A DNA stretch of 64,000 nucleotides from Litomosoides sigmodontis. Taxonomy: Eukaryota > Nematoda > Chromadorea > Rhabditida > Onchocercidae. The notes beneath the pieces are model-generated. The model was given only the letters and a program-made list of their open reading frames with translations. It had not been told where the DNA came from and ran no database searches. Below, piece by piece: positions 13,001-24,694 of this stretch. Both the position numbers and the translations under genes were made by a program. The stretch is taken from the NCBI GenBank assembly GCA_963070105.1, contig OY718805.1, positions 10,575,652 through 10,639,651 on the forward strand, in the 5' to 3' direction. The first letter of the stretch is position 1. Each line of letters begins with the position of its first letter.

Positions 13001-16000
13001 TCTTTGCTATGGCTTCCGTAATTTCCGTTAAAGGTATGTCCATTTTTAAGGTTTGTACATGCATAATTTTCCAAAAAATGTTGAAAATGTTAAACATGGA
13101 AATATTCTACAAGTCTTCCGCTTTCCAATTAAATTATCGGAGTTCCAATGATTATATTGAACAAGCTTACTTTTGACATTACGTTTTTAACTTGTTGAAG
13201 CTTCTTGTGGAATATATATTCCTTCCTTGATTCGATAGTGCTTAACAGCTGTTATATTTGCTCTGTGATTTTTACAGGTTGCATTTTGTATTACACTAAA
13301 AGTCATGAATTTTGTAGATAATTTTATCAGCGTCGCTGTAGACAGTAGCAGTACTTCATTTGTTTCTGGAATGACTTATTTTCTTGGGAGATATGAAACT
13401 TCCTTCAAATATACTGTTGATCTTGGAAATTTAATTATGCTAATGGTTGATGACAAACAAATGTACGTAGGTTTCTCGGTTTGGCAAATTATTCTTTTTC
13501 TTGCTTTGCTTTTTACTTTATTTTGCCAAGATATAGTTCATTTGTTTTTTTATCAATACTTTTTTAAGTGCGATATGCTTTCTAGGTTAAAAATTAGATC
13601 TCTTATAATTGATATGAGGCCACCGGTATTCTCAAAGATGAAGAAAGCTGATATAATTGGCATATCAGAGATTGTAAGGCAATTGAATTGTGACCAAGCA
13701 CGAGCAGTTGTTAAATCCCTTATGTCCGATGACTATGCAATTATTGAAGGATTTCCCGGAACTGGTAAAGTAAATCTTTCTTATCGTGCACCGTTTTTTC
13801 AGATTCAGAAACCAAATTGTTTTTTTTTCCTAAACTATTGGTCATTTGTTGGCTGTCGAAAAAGACAACCAATTTTAGTTTTAAACTGATTAAACTAACA
13901 AGTAAAAAGTGAGCAGATGATTAGTAAAGCAAAACTTGACTACAGGGAAAACAAGCACGCTAGTAGTATTAATTCGTTGCCTTATTTATTTGGGTCGCAC
14001 CGTTCTTATTACTTCTCACACTCATGCTGCGATTGATAATCTTCTTTTAAAACTTATTGAGGTTGTTAATTTTCCTCTTTTGTGACTGGAGAATTGCTGA
14101 TTATACATTCTTTTTCAATGAATTAGTTGTTATGAGCGTTTCAAAACTCCATTTTTTGACAAAAAAGAAGTTATTTATTAAACAATACTGAATATCTGCT
14201 GTCATCGGTTTTATCTTAATCTTTTCAGTTTATAAAAATTGTTTCAGCATATCGATGAAGATAAAATTTTACGATTGGGACAGCAAGCATCGATAAGGAA
14301 AAATCTACAACATCTAACTTTGAAATCAAAGCTGTCTAAGTATACGGATACTGATAGAGCTCCACTAATACAACATATCCTTAAAAAAACAGTGAAAATT
14401 TCTTTCCTCGATATAGAATATGCTTCATGCTAATGGTTGTGGTGCTGTAGTAGAACTCCAATTTTTCAGTCGTTTTTCTACTGATGATAATTCTTTCAGC
14501 CCATAGTCGCGTGCACTTGTTTGGGGATATCAACGAATCTGCTGTTTTCACATCGTCGTTTTTCAATGACAGTTGTCGACGAAGCATCTTTGGTGTTGGA
14601 ATCTACTATTATTCCTGCTATTGCTGCTTCCGATTGCTTTGTACTTGTTGGTGATCATCGACAGCTTACTCCTCTTGTTTATTCCAAACAATCAAGGCAA
14701 TTTCTTGATCATTGAGCAGTTTGCAAATATTAACCCATACGAGTAGCAGAATGAAGTGAATTACTGTTTAATAAACAATCAGCCGCATTAAAACGCATAC
14801 GACCGTTCCATATTTTAGATGTTCAGATTCCCTCACTCTAAGTGAAGCTGCGAAGAAACTGAGTAAACAGATCGAAGTTGAAACTAGTTTAATTAAAATT
14901 TTGTAACGTTCTAATTCAGGCAAGAAGGTATGGCGAAATCACTGTTGGAGCGATTAACGGTTCAACATTCAGCTGTAATTACATTGCATTCGCAGTACCG
15001 AATGAATAGGTGAAGTCATTTCTTGAATGAAATTCTAACATTCGTGATAAAAAACTCGATTCTTCTTGAATATTATATCTTGAATATTAGGCCGATTGCG
15101 GAACTTAGCAGCGCTCTCTTTTATGAAAACAAACTTCGTTGCGCGAATAATATGATCGCTGAAGCAACTTTTACCAACTTTGTCTCTGATCCTGTCATTG
15201 ACAGCTGCTACTCCAGTATGTTTAACTATTAATTAAAACCTATAATTAATGATGTTAAATTAGGTAGAAATACCGCCATTTTTGGCGGTCATATTTCTAT
15301 CTAATTTAACATTTAAAAAAATGTGGAACATTTGATGTCTTTGTCATGAAAGTTTTCATTTTGTTAATTGCAAGGAGTAAGATATTGTAGACGCATACAA
15401 GCTTTGTATTTCGAATTTACTGAGCAATGCAGTGGTATTTGTGGACACCCAGTCATGCAAGAACCCATCATTTTGTGCAACTTTTGGCACCTCTGGTAAA
15501 GTTTGTAATGCTGGAGAAGCGGAATTTATTGGAGGCCTTTGCGAACTGTTTGTTAAGGTTACTTAGTATTTGGAAGAACTGGTTACAACTCTGTTTGTAC
15601 TTGCATCAATCTTTTCAGTGATAATTTATAGTTGATAATTTGTAACTAAATGAATCCTGTAGAAGAATTCTCTATTAATTTGAAGTATTTTTTAGTTCAG
15701 TTTTTAATTTGTTCTTGCAACTATATTTTATGTAATTCAGTTAGCAAACGAAATCATCTTCAGCTGGGTCTGCCGGAAAGTGACCTTGGTGTTATCAGTG
15801 TTTATCGTTATCATGTTGAACGACTGCGTAGCACAGTGCAAAAAGGAGTAGAAGTGAATACTGTTGATCAATATCAAGGTAGAGATAAATCGGTTATTGT
15901 GTTAAGTTTTGTGTGGACCGACGAAGCAGAAAATCGAAAAAGTGAGTTGCTTGCCGATTGCAGGCGGATTAATGTTGCCATCACAAGGGCTAAGCATAAA

Positions 16001-16249
16001 TTGGTGTTGGTTGGTTGTCAAAAATCGTTGTCAAGGTAATCCCTAAAAAGATTTGATATTTGATGACTCATTACAAATCATATTGATGTAGATCGTTTTA
16101 CTCGAAAATGTTTTTGGTCTTCTGTTAGGACTGAACTGCTTGATTTAGCGTTAAATTATGAACTGAAATAAATTAATTTCAGCTACCCGGCAGTGAATGG
16201 AATAATTAACGCAATCCCTAAAGAGTGCATCACGATGTTACATGAATAG
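10015..16249 (+). CDS. dna2: DNA2 ATP-dependent helicase/nuclease (995 aa, 20 exons)
   Basis: Helicase and flap nuclease for Okazaki fragment maturation, double-strand break resection and stalled-fork processing, acting in nucleus and mitochondria in known orthologues. Exons: 10015-10174, 10384-10598, 10795-10977, 11171-11290, 11361-11546, 11642-11764, 11989-12136, 12385-12544, 12710-12790, 12924-13033, 13318-13462, 13586-13764, 13946-14061, 14248-14391, 14500-14696, 14920-15009, 15091-15215, 15391-15557, 15764-16035, 16183-16249. All junctions keep phase. The RecB-type nuclease has Asp284 (KIDCT) and Glu302/Lys304 (MELKTG). The Fe-S cysteines are Cys155 (SCRRK) and Cys387/390/396 (CKWCNQVLSC). 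The SF1 helicase shows Walker A GFPGTGKT (599-606), DEAS (717-720), GDHRQL (741-746), QYRMN, VDQYQGRD (916-923) and RRINVAITRAKHKL (950-963). All catalytic residues are present, so it should be active. The human protein is slightly longer at 1060 aa. Intron 15 is inferred to be GC-AG. Confidence 0.96.
15252..15312. repeat. 61-nt near-perfect inverted repeat (hairpin) in DNA2 intron 17
   Basis: The arms ATGTTAAATTAGGTAGAAATA and TATTTCTATCTAATTTAACAT are complementary over 21 pairs with a single G:T wobble. The stem continues as CCGCCA/TGGCGG around a short T loop, with a 3-nt bulge on the 3' arm. The hairpin lies wholly inside the 175-bp intron 15216-15390. The size and shape resemble a miRNA precursor or a short MITE remnant. 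The sequence alone cannot decide. Confidence 0.85.
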
Positions 16250-16559
16250 GCATGCTGTTATTATATTAAATTACTCATCTGTATTTCATTCGTTTTCATA
16301 TGTACATAACAAATCTTGTCATCATTTTATTTACATTACCATTACTACACGTTAACATGCGTTTTATTGGAACTTCTAATAGTGACAGTGAAATTGTGCT
16401 TTGTACAGGAAGAAGCATTATGCTTCTTTTTCGTTTTGTGCAGTATAAACTCTCGAGCTCTAGCAATTGAAGTGAACAGTATAGTGTTAACTGTGAACGG
16501 TTATTTAGTAAAGACAATGTAAGTTGAAAAACATAAATCCATGAAGATTCCTAAAATCC

Positions 16560-16603
16560 AATAAATTTCATTATAAAAATTGCTATTATGAAGTTTGAAT
16601 AAA
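16560..16603 (+). terminator. Candidate poly(A) signals of DNA2
   Basis: Two AATAAA hexamers, at 16560-16565 and 16598-16603, lie 310-350 bp after the DNA2 stop codon. Either could direct 3' end formation. The spacing implies a 3' UTR of at least 0.3 kb. Confidence 0.45.
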
Positions 16604-17717
16604 TTTCTTGTTAGAATCCACAAGTTATTTGTATACTTTCAAACGATTTATGTAGTTCTTTCGTCTTATTAGTGTCTCATACTGACTCTAATGCCTTATT
16701 TTTTGTTCTTTCTTTTACTTTTCTATTTTGATCACTTAAAGTGGCTGACTGCAAGCGTAATCCGTAATCATTAATTCAGTTTATCTTAAATATTGTTTTC
16801 GTTTACTTTGTAATGTCATTTATTTTGAAATATTTTTGCTTGAAATGAAGTTCAAGCAAGTAATCGAAAAGAGAATGTAATCGTTTATCAATAAGATATG
16901 ATCCATTTGAAATATACTGGTCAGTATCTCGAAATATTGTGGATTACCATATTTCAAGTAACCATTCGTATTTTCATAGCCTTTCCAGCGATTTTCATAT
17001 CATTCATGCTCGCATTGCCTTAAATTGATATCATAAATTTTTTCGTATATTTTGCCTGAGTTCACTTGCCTTGCATGATTTTTGTCAAATGTTTATTTCA
17101 GATTCGATTTAAGGTATTTGGTGTTTTTTCGAGCACTTCGTAGTTTGTGCTCATCCTTCGCTTCTTATCCTGAATTACAAGTGAAAAAATAGTTCTTTGC
17201 ACTATTTTGAAAGCACAAATTCCGATTTTCGGCGGCATGAAACCCCTTCACTTTAATATCACACATGAGATTAAAGTTGATGAAATTTGACTGAAATTGC
17301 TTTGTGTAGAAAACAATAAAAGGTGCAAAATTCCATGTGCAGATCAGTCAAAATGAAGGAAACGATATCAAACTGTTCTACAGAGGCGGAAGAAAAGCGA
17401 CCTGATCATTTAGGTTTTCTCAGATTTGCCATGTCATGTTCGCAATGATGATGTCACTGACTACACCTGGCGAATGACCAGTTGTCATTAATCTTTTTGG
17501 AACTAACGATTGACTGCGGATGGCGTTTTTTGTGCGGAAGAAATGTAAAAGACGAAACTTTAAGCTGTTGGTGGCAACACTCGTGCTCTTCGTCCATCAT
17601 ATGTATCTACCCCTCTTCTGTGAAATTCATAAGTGTGTTCCTATTATTATAATTATTCCTCTATTATTATTTGCATCAAATATTGTATAACTTTCTTCTC
17701 GGATGTAACAGAGTTGG

Positions 17718-17855
<138 letters not shown>

Positions 17856-19133
17856 TAATCAACCGCTTATTTAACATACTAATGTGTTTTGGTGAGATGA
17901 ATTGATGTATTCGAGTATTCGACAGAAATTTTGGAGCGAACGCTTTCATTTCAATTCATTGGCTTTTTCAATGAATGCCTCAACTAATGTTGGAAAAAAT
18001 TCTTTTAATTTTTCTTTGTCTATCAGCGAGCAGTTCCAGTTCTGCAACGTTTTAAATTCTTTTCAGAAAATTTCACAATTCTTCTTCGTGTAATAAAATA
18101 CATTTGAATAAATGGAGGAGTCAGTGCTCTAACTGGTTCTGGTTACTTAGCACATATCTTTTTGTTAATCCTGTCCATGCCCACACTCGTTTCTCATGTC
18201 TCATCCATTCTAAACATTCCTTCCACTGGTACTTCTCATTATCAGCTTGCAGGAGGGAAAAGGAGAAAAAAGGAGATTCCATCATTCTTCAATGCTAATA
18301 ACATTTCACGGAAATCCATTGGGGAAAGATGCGAGGTAGAAATGAATTTTACTTTTATTGCCAATTTAAGGCTAAGCTTAGTGTATTTTATTGACGTTGC
18401 ATGCAAGCCTATCATAAAACTTTTTTAAATTTGTTTTCCCTCCCTCGCTCCACTTTATTTTTCTGCCTTTTGTTACTTGCTGTAGAAACAGGTTGCGTGG
18501 ACATAAGTCGTTATCATATTTTTGTACGCTTCCTCTCTTCCCTTTATTTGCATGCACATGTGGTGAGACATGGCCTCTCTGCTAAAGTTTACCCCTCCTC
18601 TGCCTCAGTTCCAGAGTTCTCCACTCAGCTGCGATATGAGGAAGTGCAAGGGATAGGCACCGCAGATGATGCTACCGACGATAGAAACACCTCTAATAAT
18701 GGAGCCGCTCGCATTGCACTGCTCTCACTGGTGAAAGTCTTGGAATTCGTTTCTGAGGATGGACCGTGGTAACATTTCGCTTCAGTGCCCTTGCATCCAC
18801 GTCCCTAAAGTTACCTGGTGTTTTCAGTGGTCACAATTGACAATGCAAAGGATCAGAGTGAAAGGATTATACCGACAGAGCGTATCAGCTTGAAGGGAAG
18901 AAAGGAACTAGTTCACCGAGTGCAATGACAAAAGTGAGTTGTGTGGAAGTAGCAGTGGCTAATCTCTTTGTGAGAGACGGTTTGTATTAGCAGAGAAAGT
19001 CTTGGAAGACGAAGGGCCAAGCAACAATGCTTGTTGGGCACAGGATCGATAAGCACTTGGCTTATCTTGCTAATCTCATTATCCACCCATGGGCTCATCA
19101 GAGCACGGAAACGTAACGTTTAAGGTCATAAAT

Positions 19134-19190
<57 letters not shown>

Positions 19191-19200
19191 ACACACACAC
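19134..19200. repeat. (CA)n microsatellite
   Basis: About 33 CA units with one CC interruption near 19189. ORFs through it on the minus strand are valine/cysteine runs and are not genes. Confidence 0.97.
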
Positions 19201-22200
19201 ATATACCCTGTCCCTGAAGCGCATAAGGGGCACGTATGAGGTGTTGACGTATGAGTCTTATCACTATTTACATGCGCGCCGATATATATCGAACTGTCTG
19301 CTTCTCCTATCACTCCCCCACCTATCATCATCACTCTTCTACGCATTTCATTGTTTCATTTCACCTTAGTTCAGTTGCTTCACTTCCGCTTCGAATTCCT
19401 TTTTCGTTTGGGGAAGTTTCTTGAAAGAAGGTAAGCAAGAAAAGTGGATGGAAATTTAGGACGCATTAAACGTTCATCGCCGCCATTTCTATTACTGTGT
19501 CAGCGATTCGACACGTTATATTGCGTACATTACTAGTAGATAATAGTAGTAATGATAATGTGGGATGTGAATCGAAAGAATTATCGAATGAAGCAGAAGA
19601 AGTAGTTTCCACCGCAATGCAATCACTGCAGCCTGCAATCGTCAACGATTGTGGACTTTGTGAATCCTTCGATATTGCCATATTTTAGTTTCTGACAATG
19701 GAATTTACAAAATGGACTTGCCGCATTAAAATGAGTTTTAACTGTTAGGAAAAGGAAGCTGTTCCTTAACACAGAAGCCGCCTGTCTTCCTTGCTTCTTC
19801 ATGAACGGCGCACAGCGTATTTCCATTCTGATTTCCATTTCCCTTCTCTGTTCACCGTTGTGGCAGTGAAGTGTAACGAAATTCAAATACTGCTTTCCAT
19901 ACTTTGAAGCGAGGCTGCTAATGACCGCTTTCCTTTTTCATCAGTGGAAAAAGTCGTGCTTTAGTAACTAGCTTTATGATTACATAGTTGGAGAGTTTCC
20001 GCGAATGGATTACTGATTGTAGACAGGCTATTTTCAGTTATGCTTGAAAGTATGAAATAAATAACAGTGGAAGCATAAAATGAAACTGAAGTCGTATTAC
20101 TACTCCAAAATAATCAGTCGGATAGTCGTAAACTGTTGTAATCGATAACTAGGTCATTTATTTCACTTCTATTCTCTACAACTATAACAAAACTCGCCAC
20201 ATTTTCCACACAAAAGATGAAAGCGATTTGCCGTCGTCATTTTGTTGGGATGATGAATTTCTCCTTCCCTTTCACGATTTTATTACCCTTTAATTATTCA
20301 TTATAATCACTTCCTCAATCGATTTGTTGTAGGCAAGTGATTCTTTTCATCTCGATTCTATATTGTTTGCTTATTACTACGTACTACACTATTACTATTA
20401 CTTGTTATTGTTGTTGCTATTAAGTATTACTGTTTAGGAAAAGAAGTTTCTCTCGCGCAGGATTGTTCCCTCCCATATTCCTCACTCGTTTCGTACCGGA
20501 ACTTGTATTTTTCATGAGATGTCTTGAAAAAGCATTGGTATTGGTTCCCTCTCTTCCTCCCTTTCACTAAATTCCCAATTCATTGAAAAAATTTCCCATC
20601 TCGTTGTTTTCCGTTTCAAGATATTAGAGAACACACATTGTTCAGGCGATGAATAGTTGGTGATATTTTTAAAATGAAACAAAATAAAATGTGCATAATT
20701 AGACAAAAGTCTCGGAAGTCAATTGCAGTAGAGAAGTCTCTGCACGTAACTGCTTTAAAACTGTTTAATTTGTTAAAAATTTCATTTCAACCATTCTACC
20801 ACTTCGAGAAGTCTTTCTATACCATTTTCCTCCTTAACGTTTATTTTCTTCCTGCACAGATGGCATACGATGGCGTGAGTTTTACTCAATAAGTATTCTA
20901 CGATTTTTTAAAACTCCTGTTTGTTAAAGTTAGAAAATTCGATAAAGCATTGTGACGGGAAGAAATGTGTGTATGGAAAAGGGGAGAAAGGAATCATTTT
21001 TGGAAAAAATGAAATTAGAATGATGAAATCAGCGTGAAATTAAGCAGTTTAATGTCTATAATGCTTATTTTTCGATTATTTTAATTCTTTAACTTTTTCG
21101 CCACAACTTTCCCTGTCGCCTTTTCTGTAAATATGAATTAAAAGTACAGTATCGCTTGCCATCTCGGCTAATTTCATCCAAAAAAAGTGTTTGAACTTAT
21201 TTGCCACAAAAAATTTGAAATTTTGCTAAAACAACGTCTTGGTATTTCCGCGGTGCAAGTAAAACAACCGTTGAAGACGACATTTCGTATCCTTTTTGAT
21301 AGGAAGCTTTTGGTGATTTTGTGCAAAAAATCCAGTTTTCATTGGTTTAGCTGGTTTATCTCAAGCAGAAAGTTCTCATTTAACATCATGCAATGGATTT
21401 TTTCCTCCCAACTTAGCACTTCGAGACGGCCTTTTCACAGACGTGGTATTCTCACTCCTTTCACTTTTTCATTTCCGTTTATGTAAAATTTTTGAATAAA
21501 TTGAGATACCTTGGAATTCCTTTTCATGTTTATTTGCTAAGCTCAAGTCTTGCAGGCTGAATGATTTTATTTTGGAGAATTTCAGAATAGAGCCAAGTGT
21601 AGAGGCGTTTTAAATATTAATTTAGAAGTTAAAAATCTTGGCTTCGTCTTAAATTCTCATGTTAAATACGCCTCCTGTCTTCTCATTTGAGTTTTGATTG
21701 TGTAGAGCAGTATGTTTGCTAAATATTTTCAAGAAACTGCATGCAATTGAGAATTGTCGTCCATTGATAAGCACTCTAAAATTCAAATCATTCAACGCAC
21801 TAAATATGAAAATATGATGATTAATAATGACAATAAAAATGATAATAATAATAAATAGTTGTAATAGTGTAATAAGGAAGAATTCGGAGGAATTGCACGG
21901 CTGAAAGGCATTGCGTGGGTATTATTATCCACTTTATCCAGCAATCTCACTGAAACTCATGCGAGGAATTTTCCTTTTTGGGTGCTTTTTCTTTAACGCT
22001 GCGATTCATTCATTCAGTCGTTCGCGTCGAATTAACGATGTGTGTTCCTTTTTTGAAAATGGCGTCGTAGCGACTGGCGCAGAAGTAAGTGAGGGCGGAA
22101 GCTTCCGATCGGTCGGTCGCCATGGTTTCCAACCGTTACTTGGCATTTCTAAGCGTATTATTTTAATGAACGCTTTCCATCTGTCGCTTCCTTCCTTCTC

Positions 22201-23465
22201 AACTATTAGGTAGGAAGAGGAGTTATCATCTGCCCTCGGGAGCAAGAAGCGAGAAACACCATTAAGGATGACCGATCCGAGCCACCTAGCACGACTGCAG
22301 TCGCTCCTTGTTTCGCTGCCTCCTCTTTCTCCCTCACACATCTCTTTCTCTTCCTGAATTTATTCATATCATTTAGCATTCATTACCTTTGGGGGACAAA
22401 GACTATCCGCCGCAGCACTTGCGAGATTTTATCATTAGACTTCCTGTGCAATTTATCCTCCCTGTGGCTGTGAAAAATCCCGTTTCACTCTGCAGAATTT
22501 AATGCTTGGAAGTTATTTCGTTTTGAATTTGAAAATTTCCAGCAAATAATCTGTAGATAATTTTGCTTCTCACTTTTGAGGATTAAAACTCTTGAAACAC
22601 CCAAGCAGTGTTTTTTAACAATAATTCATAACTGCAACGATTTTTTTACCTGGTAAAGTTCATTTCGCTGTTTCAAATTTCAATTCATTGTTGGAACAAC
22701 GTTTCCCCATTTTTTTCTTTACTGGGTGGATCAGGTATTGTTATCTTAGTATACGCCGGGAAGACTTTATTCGAAACATTTCATTTGTTTTTAGAATCTT
22801 TCAATTTCAAAAAAATTCAAAAAAAATTTGCTACATTAGGCGTTGTGAAGTGAAAAATTGTGTTTGTTTCGGGCAACACACAAAAACGGCAAATTTTATA
22901 AAGCATTCGAGGAAAATGTTTATTAGCATTTGCAGCGCGTAATCTAATACGTCAGGTTTTACTTGATCGATCAGACTTAAAAGAAAAATTTTTTCCGTTG
23001 CTATCACTGTCCATGCTGACTCTCGCCTTTTAAAGCCTCTTCAAATCATCCCTTTTTATTTCAGTTATCGACAGTTTTTCGCAATTCAAAAGCTTAATCT
23101 CTTCTCTTCTCTTCTTCTTTTCGACGATAGTAAATCATTGAAAGCTTATTGTACGCAATTCTATAATACTGTATTCTCTTCATCTAAGCTTGCTCAACCA
23201 ATACCGTAGCATTCATTTCAATTAAATTTTAAATTTAATATGCCTTAGCGAATTTAGTCTAGAAGATGATAATTTTCTCCGAAAAAACCTATGAAAGCAG
23301 TAGAAGATGAACTTGGCACAAACAGAGAAGCTATTGATAAGCTGCATACGCTGTAATTTAGAAGATGAAGGTCACTAGAAATCGAAGAAATAACTTGAAA
23401 CGGTGGATGAATGAAGGAACGGATTTTTGATGGTGATGAATTTTGATGGCGGTCTGTAACACAGA

Positions 23466-24633
23466 ATGGCTGTGAACGATGAAAACGAGAGTCAAATACA
23501 GTTGATCTCGATGGAAGAGTGTAATGCTTCCTGTATTGCCACATCGTTAAGGTATTTCATCAGCCATCAGTTTAAAAGAAGTTTGAATTTTTTTATTATA
23601 AATCTAAACCTTGTAGTATTTCGTTGGTCACTTATTTTTGCTCATATAGTGAACTCAATTTGAAGTGATGAGGAAGTACGATGATGCAATCCGCAAACAG
23701 TATTTGTGTCTTAAAATCTATTCACTAAGTTATCAGCCAATCCTTTCATCCATCTAATCATTCGAGTGCCATCGCCAGCGATCATGGATTTTATTCCAAG
23801 CAAATGTACGCGGCATATCCAAGAAATAGTGACAGTTGACTTTTGTGGAAGGTGCTTGTGCCTCGACATTGAAAATGAGGGAAACGAAAGGTCAAAGGCA
23901 CGCTACTGCTGTAAAGAATAGAAAATAATAATTTGTTCATTCTTCTGATTGACATTTTGTCGAAGAAATTTTAAATATTTTAAAAATTCCGTGAACTTGA
24001 CAATTTTATTGCTGCTGGTAATACTTACTTCATTTATTATGTAGAAATCTAGCAGTGCGTCTCTTCATCCCTCAAATAGAATTTAAAGAAAAAGTGGGAG
24101 AAGTAATTTATCAGACCAGGCGGAGGAGGAACCGAGGAGAGAAAATGAAGTTTTTTCACGATGAAGTGTTTGTTGCTCTTTCATTTTTGATATTTATGAG
24201 AAAAAATTTTCGTGAAAAATAATTTTTTGCTGATTATTAGATTGTTTGCATTCGTGTCGATGCAAATGACATGTAAGGGCTGGAAGCATGTAAGTGTAGT
24301 GTATTTGGCAGTAGTACATTTGTTCATATAAATTAGCTGGATAATTTTGACTTCACTTTAAAAAAAAACAGACTTTGGGATTCACCGGTCTTGTTAATGA
24401 CACCGATCCCTTTCAGCCTTATCTCACAGTGATCAATTTTTACACGTTTGAAACATTGTTGTCACAGTTATTTTTCTCCCACAATATCTCTAAAGTTCTA
24501 AAATCGAAATTTTTGCTTGCATTTAAAAAACGAAGTGATTGACGCTTTACTGTTAACTTTTTTTTAAGAGCTCAAATTAATTAAAGTATAACTGGAGTGA
24601 GTCAAAGTATAATTTTCTAAATATATTTTTTCC

Positions 24634-24694
<61 letters not shown>

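Noticed and set aside
18401..18772. 123-codon plus-strand ORF in the intergenic region
   Set aside because: No family resemblance and no splice-consistent neighbours. An upstream hydrophobic run looks like T-rich DNA; long ORFs of this size occur by chance in 64 kb.
22006..22341. Overlapping plus- and minus-strand ORFs of about 100 codons in a GC-richer patch
   Set aside because: GC-rich DNA lowers stop frequency on both strands. Neither translation looks like a known protein.
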